From Streptomyces sp. NBC_00691 (GTDB taxonomy: Bacteria > Actinomycetota > Actinomycetes > Streptomycetales > Streptomycetaceae): 64,000 nt of DNA. Positions within the stretch are counted from its first letter, which is position 1. The number at the start of each line of letters is the position of its first letter. This document shows, piece after piece, positions 46,959 through 54,900 of the stretch. Under the pieces are notes generated by a model, which was not told the origin of the DNA, searched no databases, and worked only from the letters and a program-made list of their open reading frames with translations. The translations under genes and the position numbers were made by a program. The stretch covers positions 1,736,001-1,800,000 of the forward strand of contig NZ_CP109007.1 in NCBI RefSeq assembly GCF_036226665.1, given 5' to 3'.

Positions 46959-48188
46959 TTACAGGGCCACACCGAGCAGTGCGTCGACGGCGCGGGAGAC
47001 GAGACCGGGAGCGGAATCGTCGGCGCCACCCTCGGCCTCCTGGAGCGTGGCCCAGCGGTCGACCGCTGCGAGCGCGGTGGGCGTGTCGAGGTCGTCGGAC
47101 AGCGCGTCGCGGAGCTCCTCGACGAGCGCGTCGGCGGACGGGCCGTCGGGGCGCGACACGGCGGCGCGCCACCGGCCGAGACGCTCCACGGCGTCCTGGA
47201 GGACCTGGTCGGTCCACTCCCAGTCGTCGCGGTAGCGGTGGGAGAGCAGCGCGAGCCGGATGGCGGCCGGGTCGACGCCGTCGCGGCGGAGCTTCGAGAC
47301 GAAGACCAGGTTGCCCCGGGACTTGGACATCTTCTCGCCGTCGAGGCCGACCATGCCGGCGTGGACGTACGCCTTCGCCATGGGGAACTCGCCGGTGAGC
47401 GTCTGGGCGTGGGAGGCGCCCATCTCGTGGTGCGGGAAGATCAGGTCGGATCCGCCGCCCTGCACGTCGAAGCCCATGCCGAGGTGGTCGAGGGCGATGG
47501 CGACGCACTCGATGTGCCAGCCGGGGCGGCCGGGGCCGAGGCTCGCGCCGTCCCAGCTCGGCTCGCCCTCGCGGGCGGCCATCCAGAGCATCGGGTCGAG
47601 CGGGTTCTTCTTGCCCGGACGGTCCGGGTCCCCGCCGCGCTCGGCGGAGAGGTGGCGCATCAGCTCGGTGGTGTAGTTCGAGACCTGTCCGAAGTGCGGG
47701 TCGGCGTCGACGGAGAAATAGACGTCTCCTTCGAGCTCGTAGGCGGCTCCGGAGTCCCGGAGGCGCTCGACGAGCGGGACGATGCCGGGTATGGCTTCGA
47801 CGGCGCCGATGTAGTGCTGCGGGGGCAGCATCCGCAGGGCGGTCATGTCCTCGCGGAAGAGGGCGGTCTCCCGCTCGGCGAGGCCGACCCAGTCGATGCC
47901 GTCGCGGATCGCGCGCTCCAGGAGCGGGTCGTCCACGTCCGTGACGTTCTGGACGTAGTGCACCTGCCGCTTGGTGTCGAGCCACACGCGCTGAACGAGG
48001 TCGAACGCGTTGTAGGTCGCCGCGTGACCCATGTGGGTCGCGTCGTACGGCGTGATGCCGCAGACGTAGATACGGGCGACGGGGCCGGGGGCGAGGGTCA
48101 CTCGTCCACCGGTCGCGGTGTCGTGGATCCGGAGGTCGCGGCCCTTGCCGGGAAGGGCGGGGACCTCAGAAGCGGGCCAGGCATGCAT
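46959..48188 (-). CDS. mshC: L-cysteine:1D-myo-inosityl 2-amino-2-deoxy-alpha-D-glucopyranoside ligase MshC
   Basis: The 409-residue enzyme joins cysteine to GlcN-inositol in the third step of mycothiol synthesis. It is a class-I synthetase derived from CysRS: zinc Cys43 in [16 protein letters not shown] (which includes the HIGH-like THMGH), [10 protein letters not shown] with zinc ligands, [10 protein letters not shown] and [10 protein letters not shown] (KMSKS). The CysRS anticodon-binding domain is absent, and length equals that of known MshC. ATG 48188 has no Shine-Dalgarno but a TACGCT hexamer 6 bp upstream. It lies next to a trio of conserved unknown proteins, as in other actinobacteria. 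Confidence 0.95.
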   Translation of the reverse strand: MHAWPASEVPALPGKGRDLRIHDTATGGRVTLAPGPVARIYVCGITPYDATHMGHAATYNAFDLVQRVWLDTKRQVHYVQNVTDVDDPLLERAIRDGIDWVGLAERETALFREDMTALRMLPPQHYIGAVEAIPGIVPLVERLRDSGAAYELEGDVYFSVDADPHFGQVSNYTTELMRHLSAERGGDPDRPGKKNPLDPMLWMAAREGEPSWDGASLGPGRPGWHIECVAIALDHLGMGFDVQGGGSDLIFPHHEMGASHAQTLTGEFPMAKAYVHAGMVGLDGEKMSKSRGNLVFVSKLRRDGVDPAAIRLALLSHRYRDDWEWTDQVLQDAVERLGRWRAAVSRPDGPSADALVEELRDALSDDLDTPTALAAVDRWATLQEAEGGADDSAPGLVSRAVDALLGVAL

Positions 48189-48194
48189 GACCCG

Positions 48195-48200
48195 AGCGTA
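48195..48200 (-). promoter_or_regulatory. -10-like hexamer for leaderless mshC
   Basis: TACGCT on the minus strand ends 6 bp before the mshC ATG; there is no Shine-Dalgarno sequence. Confidence 0.4.
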
Positions 48201-48280
48201 ACCGGACAGGTGTTCCGGATACGAACCGGATCCGGGATCTTGACCTATTAGGCGCTCTTGCGGGTCGGAGGCGTGCGTGT

Positions 48281-48299
48281 ATACCCCCCAGGGGTGCAT
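48281..48299. promoter_or_regulatory. CsoR/CstR-operator-like palindrome upstream of mshC
   Basis: ATACCCCCCAGGGGTGCAT holds ACCCC-N3-GGGGT inside a partly symmetric ATAC...GCAT frame. This resembles the ATACCCCN(2-4)GGGGTAT operators of CsoR-family copper and persulfide sensors. It lies about 95 bp before mshC and 50 bp past the stop of the kinase-like gene. The match is by eye. Confidence 0.4.
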
Positions 48300-48347
48300 G
48301 CCCTCGGGGAGGCCGTCCACAGGGATGGCCGAAACCCTTCGGTCCGG

Positions 48348-49154
48348 TCAGACGGGCGGCCAGGGGATCGCCGGCCACTGCCCGGAGGGCTCCGGATGCC
48401 GTCCCGTGGTCCGCAACGCCTCCACGCGGGCGCGTACGGCCGCCACCTCGGCATCCGTGAGCAGTTCCGCCAGACGGGCGGCGAGCGGCTCTCCCGGGGC
48501 CAGGGAGCGGCCGAGCGCGTCGAGCACCCCGGCCGCCTCGGCGGGCAGCTCCTCGCCCGCCCAGCCCCACAGGAGGGTGCGCAGTTTGTCGTCGACGTGG
48601 AAGGTGACCCCGTGGTCGATGCCGTAGAGGTGCCCGCCGGGAGCGGGCAGCAGATGGCCGCCCTTGCGGTCGCCGTTGTTGATGACGGCGTCCAGGACGG
48701 CGAGCCGCCGCAGGTCGGGGGTGTCCGCGTGGACGAGGAGCGCGGTGCGGTCCTCGTCGACCTGGGCGGGGCCGACGGCCTTCCAGCCCTCGCCCGCCTC
48801 GTCGTCCTCGGTCAGGGCGAGCAGCCGCGCCTGGGGATCGGCCTCGATCCACAGCTGGACCATGCCCTCCCCGTAGGGCCCGTCGCGGAGCACGGTCGGC
48901 GGGACCAGACCCCAGCCCATGGCCTCGGAGATCTCGTACGCCGCGACCTCGCGCTGCGCGAGCGTGCCGTCGGGAAAGTCCCACAGCGGGGCCTCCCCCG
49001 CGACCGGCTTGTACACACAGGCCGCTTCCCTGCCCCCGTACGCGACGGAGCAGTACAGGACGGCATTGGAGGCCTCGCGGACCTGGCCGCGTACCGTCAG
49101 CTCACCACGGGCGAGCAGCTCGGCGTCCCGGGGCGTCGGGGGGCTGCTGCTCAT
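48348..49154 (-). CDS. SCO1664-family protein, PI3/4-kinase-like (TIGR03843)
   Basis: The 268-residue protein resembles the actinobacterial SCO1664 family, which shows weak similarity to PI3/PI4-kinase-like catalytic folds. CVYKPVAGE gives a possible ATP-anchoring Lys, DAVINNGDRKGGHLL a possible catalytic-loop Asp and Asn, and LYGIDHGVTFH a DFG-like Asp. It may phosphorylate a small molecule or protein, but no substrate is known. Its ATG 49154 overlaps the stop of the DUF3090 gene (ATGA), so the two are translationally coupled. It is the last member of a trio with DUF3090 and histidine phosphatase, next to mshC. Confidence 0.85.
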   Translation of the reverse strand: MSSSPPTPRDAELLARGELTVRGQVREASNAVLYCSVAYGGREAACVYKPVAGEAPLWDFPDGTLAQREVAAYEISEAMGWGLVPPTVLRDGPYGEGMVQLWIEADPQARLLALTEDDEAGEGWKAVGPAQVDEDRTALLVHADTPDLRRLAVLDAVINNGDRKGGHLLPAPGGHLYGIDHGVTFHVDDKLRTLLWGWAGEELPAEAAGVLDALGRSLAPGEPLAARLAELLTDAEVAAVRARVEALRTTGRHPEPSGQWPAIPWPPV

Positions 49155-49741
49155 GCTCCGCGGCGGTATCCGTTCTGGCGCGGGCAGACATGGCCCTCGG
49201 GGTCGAGCGGCAGACTGCACAGCGGGCAGGGCGGACGGCCGGCGTTGACGACGTCGAGGGCCCGCTTCGCGAAGGCACGGGCCTGGGCGCCGCTGAGGCG
49301 GACCCGGAGCATCGGCGGGCCGTTCTCCTCGTCCTGGAGCAGGCGTTCCTCGGCCTCGGCGAGGTCCTCCTCGGACTCCACGTCGAGCTCGACGAGCGCC
49401 TGCGCCTCGACGATCATGCGCTGCTCCTCGCCGTCCCAGGCGAGCGCCATGGTGCCGACCCTGAACTCCTCCTCGACGGGTACGTCGAGGGGGGCGGTGT
49501 CGGCCACCTCGACGGGCGCGACGGCGGGGACCGGGGCGTTGCCCCCGGTGCGGCGGACGACCTCGTCGAGGAGTTCGTCCATGCGCTCGGCGAGCGCGGC
49601 GACCTGTGTCTTCTCCAGGGCGACGCTGGTGACCCGGCCGGCGGCGGACGCCTGGAGGAAGAACGTACGGCGGCCAGGCAGCCCGACCGTACCGGCCACG
49701 AAACGCTCCGGTGGGTCGTAGAGGAACACCTGACGGGACAC
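49151..49741 (-). CDS. DUF3090 family protein (TIGR03847)
   Basis: The 196-residue protein begins SRQVFLYDPPERFVAGTVG, typical of the actinobacterial DUF3090 family, and ends in a Cys-rich zinc-ribbon-like segment (CPLCSLPLDPEGHVC). A long acidic helix (ESEEDLAEAEERLLQDEEN) lies between. No biochemical function is known to me. GTG 49741 has GGGAG nine bases upstream. It sits between the histidine phosphatase (69 bp upstream) and the kinase-like gene (4-bp overlap). The zinc-binding end may mediate binding to partner proteins or nucleic acid; that is a guess. Confidence 0.88.
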   Translation of the reverse strand: MSRQVFLYDPPERFVAGTVGLPGRRTFFLQASAAGRVTSVALEKTQVAALAERMDELLDEVVRRTGGNAPVPAVAPVEVADTAPLDVPVEEEFRVGTMALAWDGEEQRMIVEAQALVELDVESEEDLAEAEERLLQDEENGPPMLRVRLSGAQARAFAKRALDVVNAGRPPCPLCSLPLDPEGHVCPRQNGYRRGA

Positions 49742-49809
49742 GTTTCCCGGCTCCCTTGCGTCTCGACAGTCGTACTACGGCGGCGCGTCCACCCTACTGC
49801 GCGAGAGGA

Positions 49810-50499
49810 TCACGGTGCGCCCGCACCGCCCCCGACCTCAGCGGTCCCGCTGCTGTCGGGGTGCTCGCGCGGCGCGAAGGCGGCGAAGTCCCCGGTGTCG
49901 CCGAGCCGGACGAGGAAGGGCCGCAGGCGCGTGTAGCGGATGACGGTGACCGAGCACGGGTCGACGTGGAGGCGCTGGAAGAGGTCGAGGTGCAGTCCGA
50001 GCGCGTCCGCCACGATCGACTTGACGATGTCCCCGTGCGAGCACATGACATAGGCGGCGTCCTCGCCGTGCTCGGCCTCGATCCGCGCGTTCCAGTCGTG
50101 CACGGCGTCGACCGCGCGGGACTGCATGGCGCGCATCGACTCGCCGCCGGGGAAGGCCGCGGCGGAGGCGTGCGCCTGGACGACCTCCATCAGGGGTTCG
50201 TCGTTGAGCTCGGCGAGTTTCCGGCCGGACCAGTCGCCGTAGTCGCACTCGTTGATCCGGTCCTCGACGTGCAGCGGGAGGTCGGGGCGGGCGTCGAGGA
50301 GCGGCCGTACGGTCTCCCGGCAGCGCTGGAGGGGGCTGGAGACGACGGCGGCGAGGGGGATGTCCGCGAGGCGCCCGGGAAGCGCGGCGGCCTGCGCGGC
50401 GCCCCGCTCGTCGAGGGAGATCCCGGGGGTGCGCCCGGCGAGGACCCCGGAGGTGTTGGCGGTGGAGCGTCCGTGCCGGACGAGGATCAGCGTGGCCAT
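49810..50499 (-). CDS. histidine phosphatase family protein (MSMEG_4193-type)
   Basis: The 229-residue protein has the phosphoglycerate-mutase-like RHG motif (LILVRHGRSTAN) with the phospho-accepting His near residue 8, the acid Glu in NECDYGDWSG, and the second His in VMCSHGDIVKSI. It should dephosphorylate a small phosphate ester or phosphoprotein; it is not the glycolytic mutase. No Shine-Dalgarno precedes ATG 50499, but TAGGCT ends 7 bp upstream. It is the first gene of the trio that includes DUF3090 and the kinase-like protein. Confidence 0.92.
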   Translation of the reverse strand: MATLILVRHGRSTANTSGVLAGRTPGISLDERGAAQAAALPGRLADIPLAAVVSSPLQRCRETVRPLLDARPDLPLHVEDRINECDYGDWSGRKLAELNDEPLMEVVQAHASAAAFPGGESMRAMQSRAVDAVHDWNARIEAEHGEDAAYVMCSHGDIVKSIVADALGLHLDLFQRLHVDPCSVTVIRYTRLRPFLVRLGDTGDFAAFAPREHPDSSGTAEVGGGAGAP

Positions 50500-50506
50500 G
50501 ACGGCC

Positions 50507-50512
50507 AGCCTA
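50507..50512 (-). promoter_or_regulatory. -10-like hexamer for leaderless histidine phosphatase gene
   Basis: TAGGCT on the minus strand ends 7 bp before ATG 50499, with no Shine-Dalgarno sequence; it would drive the three-gene unit. Confidence 0.4.
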
Positions 50513-50567
50513 GGCGGTGCGGGGAGGTGGCCGAGGGGTGCGGCCGGCGGGGGCAGGAGGGCTCCGG

Positions 50568-50686
50568 GCGGATCCACGCGTGCGTGGCGAGGCCGTCCGG
50601 CGGAGGGGCGGACCACGTGTGCGTCGCGAGACCGTTCGATGGAGAAGCGGATCCACGCGTGCGTCGCGAGACCGTTCGATGGAGAA
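50568..50686 (+). repeat. three tandem 40-bp repeats upstream of corA
   Basis: Three head-to-tail copies (50568-50607, 50608-50646, 50647-50686) share the pattern GCGGATCCACGCGTGCGT, CGCGAGACCGTTCGATGG and AGAA. Copies 2 and 3 differ by one deletion and one substitution; copy 1 has diverged more. Each copy ends with the purine-rich GGAGAA or its variant, and the last one supplies the likely ribosome-binding region of corA. Confidence 0.85.
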
Positions 50687-50694
50687 TACGCCGC

Positions 50695-51678
50695 GTGATC
50701 GTGGACTCAGCCATCTACCGGGACGGGCGCCGTACGGACGGCCCCGCCGACCTCTCCGACGCGCTCGACGAGGCGCGGGCCGCCGGGGACGCCTTTCTGT
50801 GGGTGGGGCTCCACGAACCGACGGAGGCGGAATTCGACCATGTCGCCTCGGAGTTCGCCCTGCACCCGCTGGCCGTCGAGGACGCCCTCAAGGCCCATCA
50901 GCGCCCCAAGCTGGAGGTCTACGACGACTCGCTGTTCGCGGTGCTCAAGCCGGTCGTCTACGAGCCGGAGAGCGACCGGGTCTCCTCGGGCGAGCTGATG
51001 GTGTTCATGGGCGACTCCTTCGTGGTGACCGTCCGGCACGGCGAGGGCGCTCCGCTCGCGCAGGTCCGCCGGCGTCTCGAAGCCGACCCGGAGGTCCTCA
51101 AGCACGGCCCGACGGCGGTGCTGTACGCGGTGAGCGACGCGATCGTGGACCACTACCTCGATGTGGCGGGCGAGCTCCAGGTGGACCTGGAGGAGCTGGA
51201 GGCGGACGTCTTCGCGCCCACCGGCGGCAATCCCGCGAACACGGCGGAACGGATCTACACGGCGAAGCGGCAGGTCCTGGAGTTCCGCCGGGCCAGTGGC
51301 CCGCTGGCGGGTCCGGTGTCCCGGCTCACGGGCGGTTCGGTGCCGTTCGTGAACGAGCGGTCGCAGCCCTTCTTCCGGGACGTCAACGACCATCTGATGC
51401 GCGCCAACGAACAGGTGGAGGGGCTCGACCGGCTCCTGTCCGACGTGCTGTCGGCCCATCTCGCGCAGATGGGCGTGCGGCAGAACGACGACATGCGGAA
51501 GATCTCGGCGTGGGCGGCCATGGCCGCCGTCCCGACGATGGTCGCGGGGATCTACGGCATGAACTTCGAGCACATGCCGGAGCTGCACTGGGTGGCGTCG
51601 TACCCGGTGGTGATCGTGGTGATGGCCGGCATCGTCCTCACCCTGTACCGGATGTTCAAGCGGCGCGGCTGGATGTGA
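50695..51678 (+). CDS. corA: CorA-family magnesium/cobalt transporter
   Basis: The 327-residue protein has the CorA plan: a large cytoplasmic N-terminal domain with long helices (about 1-260), then two transmembrane helices, with the pore signature YGMNFEHMPEL at the end of the first. Five copies form a gated channel for Mg2+ (also Co2+, Ni2+). The family belongs to the MIT superfamily with ZntB; the GMN with following basic C-terminus (KRRGWM) supports CorA. GTG 50695 uses the GGAGA at the end of the third upstream repeat. Its end faces the ferritin-like gene. Confidence 0.93.
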   Translation: MIVDSAIYRDGRRTDGPADLSDALDEARAAGDAFLWVGLHEPTEAEFDHVASEFALHPLAVEDALKAHQRPKLEVYDDSLFAVLKPVVYEPESDRVSSGELMVFMGDSFVVTVRHGEGAPLAQVRRRLEADPEVLKHGPTAVLYAVSDAIVDHYLDVAGELQVDLEELEADVFAPTGGNPANTAERIYTAKRQVLEFRRASGPLAGPVSRLTGGSVPFVNERSQPFFRDVNDHLMRANEQVEGLDRLLSDVLSAHLAQMGVRQNDDMRKISAWAAMAAVPTMVAGIYGMNFEHMPELHWVASYPVVIVVMAGIVLTLYRMFKRRGWM

Positions 51679-51721
51679 GCCGCCGACCCGCACCGCGGCA
51701 GGGCGGTCGCCCCGGAGGGGG

Positions 51722-52507
51722 TCAGAAGGCCGGGGCGGGGCTCGCGGGCCCGCCGAGGGCGTCGAGTCGCTCGGGCGTCCTCAGGCCGACCATCCGGTGC
51801 CAGCCCGCGGCGCGCTCGTACCCGTACATCCCGCGGATTCCGGCGGCGAGGACGGCCGCCTTGGGCCTGGGCCAGCGCAGGATCCTTCCCATGTGCCCCA
51901 TCACGGCGAGGCTGACGTCGCGGTAGACCTGGATCTCGACGAGGGCGGACTCGCGCAGGGTCCGCTGGATGAGCCGACCGTGTCCCTCGCGCGCGAGGCG
52001 CAGCAGTTCCTCGTGGCAGTAGGCGAGGTGGTTCGCCTCGTCGTTGTCGATCATGTGGATGGCCTTGCCGAGTTCCGGGTGGTCGCCGAAGTACGTGACC
52101 AGCATGTCCATCTGGTCGGCGGCCCGCTGCTCGGTGACCCGGCTGTGGGCGAGGTAGACGATGATGTCCTGCTCGCTCAGCGGCTCGTCGCGGCGCAGCT
52201 TGTCGTGCGCGAGGCCGATGCCGCGCTGTTCGAGGAGCATCGTGTAGTCGGTGTCGGGAGGCACCGGGACGGGTTCGAGGCCACGCTTCTTCATCAGGGC
52301 GTTGAAGATCCGGCCGTGCTTGTCCTCGTCGGCGCCGTGCCGGGTGATCTTGGGGGTGAGATCCCTCATCCCGGGGGCGACGAGCGCCGCGATCCGGGCG
52401 TTCTCCCAGCCGCCCTGGGACTCTCCGCTCGCCGCGATCGAGCAGAAGAGCGCGAAGGACTCGTCGTTGTCGATGATTTCCTGGAACAGGCCCTTGGCCG
52501 TGAGCAT
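51722..52507 (-). CDS. ferritin-like diiron-fold protein
   Basis: The 261-residue all-helical protein has the spacing of a ferritin-like four-helix bundle: an ENARIAALV helix, Glu and His in RHGADEDKHGRIF (ExxH-like), then VYLAHSRVTEQRAADQM and DNDEANHLAYCHEELL, with Glu and ExxH. These could hold two metal ions and serve an oxygenase or storage role. I do not recognise a characterised member; MiaE-like tRNA hydroxylases and COQ7 share the fold. ATG 52507 has GGAGG eight bases upstream; ATG 52528 with GGAG is also possible. It converges with corA. Confidence 0.8.
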   Translation of the reverse strand: MLTAKGLFQEIIDNDESFALFCSIAASGESQGGWENARIAALVAPGMRDLTPKITRHGADEDKHGRIFNALMKKRGLEPVPVPPDTDYTMLLEQRGIGLAHDKLRRDEPLSEQDIIVYLAHSRVTEQRAADQMDMLVTYFGDHPELGKAIHMIDNDEANHLAYCHEELLRLAREGHGRLIQRTLRESALVEIQVYRDVSLAVMGHMGRILRWPRPKAAVLAAGIRGMYGYERAAGWHRMVGLRTPERLDALGGPASPAPAF

Positions 52508-52669
52508 CGCCGCCACCTCCGTGCGCATGTCCGCACTCCGTCCGGCCCCCGGGAGAACGAGTCAAGTGCGGTGCGCGGCGAGGGGCAACAGGAGGGCTCG
52601 ACGACTCGGCCGAAAGAGTGAGACCCGAGGGCGTAACCGAGGGGCCCGTGACGCCGTTGTGCAGCGTGA

Positions 52670-52710
52670 CGGCCGTGGCGGGGAAGACCCCCGAGCCCCC
52701 ACCACGGCCG
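52670..52710 (-). terminator. hairpin terminator after F420-type LLM gene
   Basis: CGGCCGTGG and CCACGGCCG form a 9-bp stem, with GGGG/CCCC pairing inside, 33 bp past the LLM stop. Confidence 0.65.
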
Positions 52711-52742
52711 CAGAACCTCTCACCGACGGCGCCCTCCCGGGA

Positions 52743-53792
52743 TCACGCCAGTCCGGCGCGCTCCATCGCCTCGACACCCGCCCGCAGGGCCGCCAGCCGC
52801 TCGTCCAGGGTGAAGCCGGCCGGGGCGAGGGTCAGGGTGGTGACCCCGGCCTCCGCGTAGGCCGTCATCCGCTCCGCGATCCGCTCGACGGAGCCGAGCA
52901 GCGAGGTCTGGTCGATCAGGCTCTGCGGTACGGCCGCGGCGGCCCCCGTCTTGTCGCCTGCCAGGTACTTGTCCTGGATCTCGGCGGCCTCCTTCTCGTA
53001 GCCCATGCGCTGCGCGAGCTGGTTGTAGAAGTTCTGCTTGCGGCTGCCCATGCCGCCGACGTACAGCGCGGTGTACGGGCGGAACACGTCCGCGAGCGCG
53101 TCGACGTCGTCCCCGAGGGCGAGCGGCACGGTGGGGCAGACGTCGAAGCCGTCCATCGTCAGGCCGGCCTTCTCGCGGCCCGCGCGGATGTGGCGGAGCG
53201 CGGTCTCCTCCAGGTGGGCGGCGGAGGGGAAGATCAGCAGGGCGCCGTCGGCGATCTCGCCGGTCTGCTCCAGGTTCTTGGGGCCGATCGCGGCGATGTA
53301 GAGCGGGATGTGCTCGCGCTCCGGGTGCACGGTGAGCTTGATGGGCTTGCCGGGGCCGCCGGGGAGCGGGAGGGTCCAGTGCCGGCCCTCGTAGCTGAGG
53401 CGCTCCCGGGTCATCGCCTTGCGGACGATCTCGACGTACTCGCGGGTCCGGGCCAGCGGCTTGTCGAACTTCACGCCGTACCAGCCCTCGGAGACCTGCG
53501 GTCCGGAGACACCGAGGCCGAGGCGGAAACGGCCGCCGGTGAGCGAGTCGAGGGTGGCGGCGGTCATGGCCGTCATCGCGGGCTGCCGGGCCGGGATCTG
53601 CATGATCGCGGAGCCGACGTCGATCCGCTCCGTCTTCGCCGCGACCCAGGCGAGCACGGTGGGCGCGTCGGAGCCGTAGGCCTCGGCGGCCCAGCAGACG
53701 TCGTAGCCGAGGCGGTCCGCCTCCTGGGCGACGGCGAGGTTGTCGCCGTCCATGCCCGCACCCCAGTAGCCGAGGTTGATGCCGAGCCGCAT
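52743..53792 (-). CDS. LLM-class F420-dependent oxidoreductase
   Basis: The 349-residue protein shows the F420-type luciferase-like signature: MRLGINLGYWG at the start, AEAYGSDAPTVLAWVAAKTERIDVGSAIMQIPARQPAMTA and GRFRLGLGVSGPQVSEGWYG. F420 proteins of this type act as reductases or dehydrogenases on diverse substrates; the actual one is unknown. ATG 53792 has AAGGGG nine bases upstream, and a perfect inverted repeat TTACC-CATC-GGTAA overlaps that area, so regulation by a nearby-binding repressor is likely. The gene is divergent from the aldo/keto reductase. Confidence 0.9.
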   Translation of the reverse strand: MRLGINLGYWGAGMDGDNLAVAQEADRLGYDVCWAAEAYGSDAPTVLAWVAAKTERIDVGSAIMQIPARQPAMTAMTAATLDSLTGGRFRLGLGVSGPQVSEGWYGVKFDKPLARTREYVEIVRKAMTRERLSYEGRHWTLPLPGGPGKPIKLTVHPEREHIPLYIAAIGPKNLEQTGEIADGALLIFPSAAHLEETALRHIRAGREKAGLTMDGFDVCPTVPLALGDDVDALADVFRPYTALYVGGMGSRKQNFYNQLAQRMGYEKEAAEIQDKYLAGDKTGAAAAVPQSLIDQTSLLGSVERIAERMTAYAEAGVTTLTLAPAGFTLDERLAALRAGVEAMERAGLA

Positions 53793-53805
53793 GTCCACGC
53801 ACCCC

Positions 53806-53819
53806 TTACCCATCGGTAA
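53806..53819. promoter_or_regulatory. inverted repeat at the LLM/aldo-keto reductase promoter
   Basis: TTACC-CATC-GGTAA is a perfect 5-bp inverted repeat with a 4-bp spacer, 13 bp before the LLM ATG and next to its Shine-Dalgarno sequence. A bound dimer there would block that gene. Confidence 0.45.
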
Positions 53820-53909
53820 CGTTCTTGTGGGCGGGACTCTAGCGCGCGCTCGGCGCATCCGTCAGGACGCGGTTGTCCACAGGCTCTCTCCGCGTGGTGC
53901 CCTGGCCAG

Positions 53910-53915
53910 TAATCT
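53910..53915 (+). promoter_or_regulatory. -10-like hexamer for leaderless aldo/keto reductase
   Basis: TAATCT ends 7 bp before ATG 53923; no Shine-Dalgarno sequence is seen. Confidence 0.4.
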
Positions 53916-53922
53916 CGCGCCC

Positions 53923-54900
53923 ATGGAGCAGAGGCATCTCGGACGTACCGGCCTGCGTGTGTCGCGCATCGGACTCGGCACCCTCACCTGGGGCCGGGAC
54001 ACCGACGAGCACGACGCCGCCGAGCAGTTGAAGTCGTTCTGGGACGCGGGCGGCACGCTCGTGGACACCGCCGACGTGTACGGCGGAGGCGAGGCGGAGT
54101 ATCTGCTCGGCCGTCTCATGGAGCGGCTCGTCTCCCGGCAGGACCTGGTCCTGTCGACCAAGGCGGGCAGCGTGCCGGACCCCGACCGGCGGACGGACGG
54201 CTCGCGCGGGCACCTGCTCGCCGCGCTCGACGCCTCCCTCGCCCGGCTCGGCACGGACCACGTGGACCTGTGGCAGCTTCACGCCTTCGACCCCCACACG
54301 CCCTTGGAGGAGTCGCTCCAGGCGCTCGACATCGCGGTACGCAGCGGGCGCGCGCGGTACGCGGGCGTGGCGAACTTCTGCGGCTGGCAGCTCGCCAAGG
54401 CGGGCACCTGGCAGCTCGGCGGGGACCGGACCCGGCTCGCGGGGGCGCAGCTGGAGTACTCGCTGCTCCAGCGGGGCGTGGAGCGCGAGGTGCTGCCGGC
54501 GGCGCAGGACCTCGGGATAGGCCTGCTGCCCTCCTCCCCGCTGGGGCGCGGGGTCCTGACGGGCAAGTACCGCGGCGGGACCCCGTCCGACTCGCGCGGC
54601 GCCTCGGAGACGATGGCGCCGTTCGTGGAGCCGTACCTGGACGATGCCGCGAGCAGGATCGTGGACGCGGTCACGACGGCCGCCGACGGCCTCGCGACGA
54701 CCCCGCTGCACGTGGCGCTCGCCTGGGTCCGCGACCGGCCCGGCGTCACCGCGCCGATCGTCGGCGCGCGCACGGCGCGCCAGCTCGCGGCCGCGTTGTC
54801 GGTGGAGACCCTTAGTCTTCCTGACGAGATCTGTCGGGCGCTGGACGATGTGTCGGCGCCCGTGCACCGCTATCCGGATCACGACTGGAGCACCTTGTGA
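53923..54900 (+). CDS. aldo/keto reductase
   Basis: The 325-residue NADPH-dependent reductase has the complete AKR tetrad: Asp and Tyr in VDTADVYGGGEAE, Lys in VLSTKAG and His in DLWQLHAFD, plus the C-terminal cofactor part (APIVGARTARQLAAAL). It resembles the AKR11/12-like bacterial group that reduces small aldehydes and ketones. The last codons overlap the next gene (GTGA), so the RecD2-like protein is translated from the same message. The start has no ribosome site; a TAATCT hexamer lies 7 bp upstream. Confidence 0.92.
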   Translation: MEQRHLGRTGLRVSRIGLGTLTWGRDTDEHDAAEQLKSFWDAGGTLVDTADVYGGGEAEYLLGRLMERLVSRQDLVLSTKAGSVPDPDRRTDGSRGHLLAALDASLARLGTDHVDLWQLHAFDPHTPLEESLQALDIAVRSGRARYAGVANFCGWQLAKAGTWQLGGDRTRLAGAQLEYSLLQRGVEREVLPAAQDLGIGLLPSSPLGRGVLTGKYRGGTPSDSRGASETMAPFVEPYLDDAASRIVDAVTTAADGLATTPLHVALAWVRDRPGVTAPIVGARTARQLAAALSVETLSLPDEICRALDDVSAPVHRYPDHDWSTL

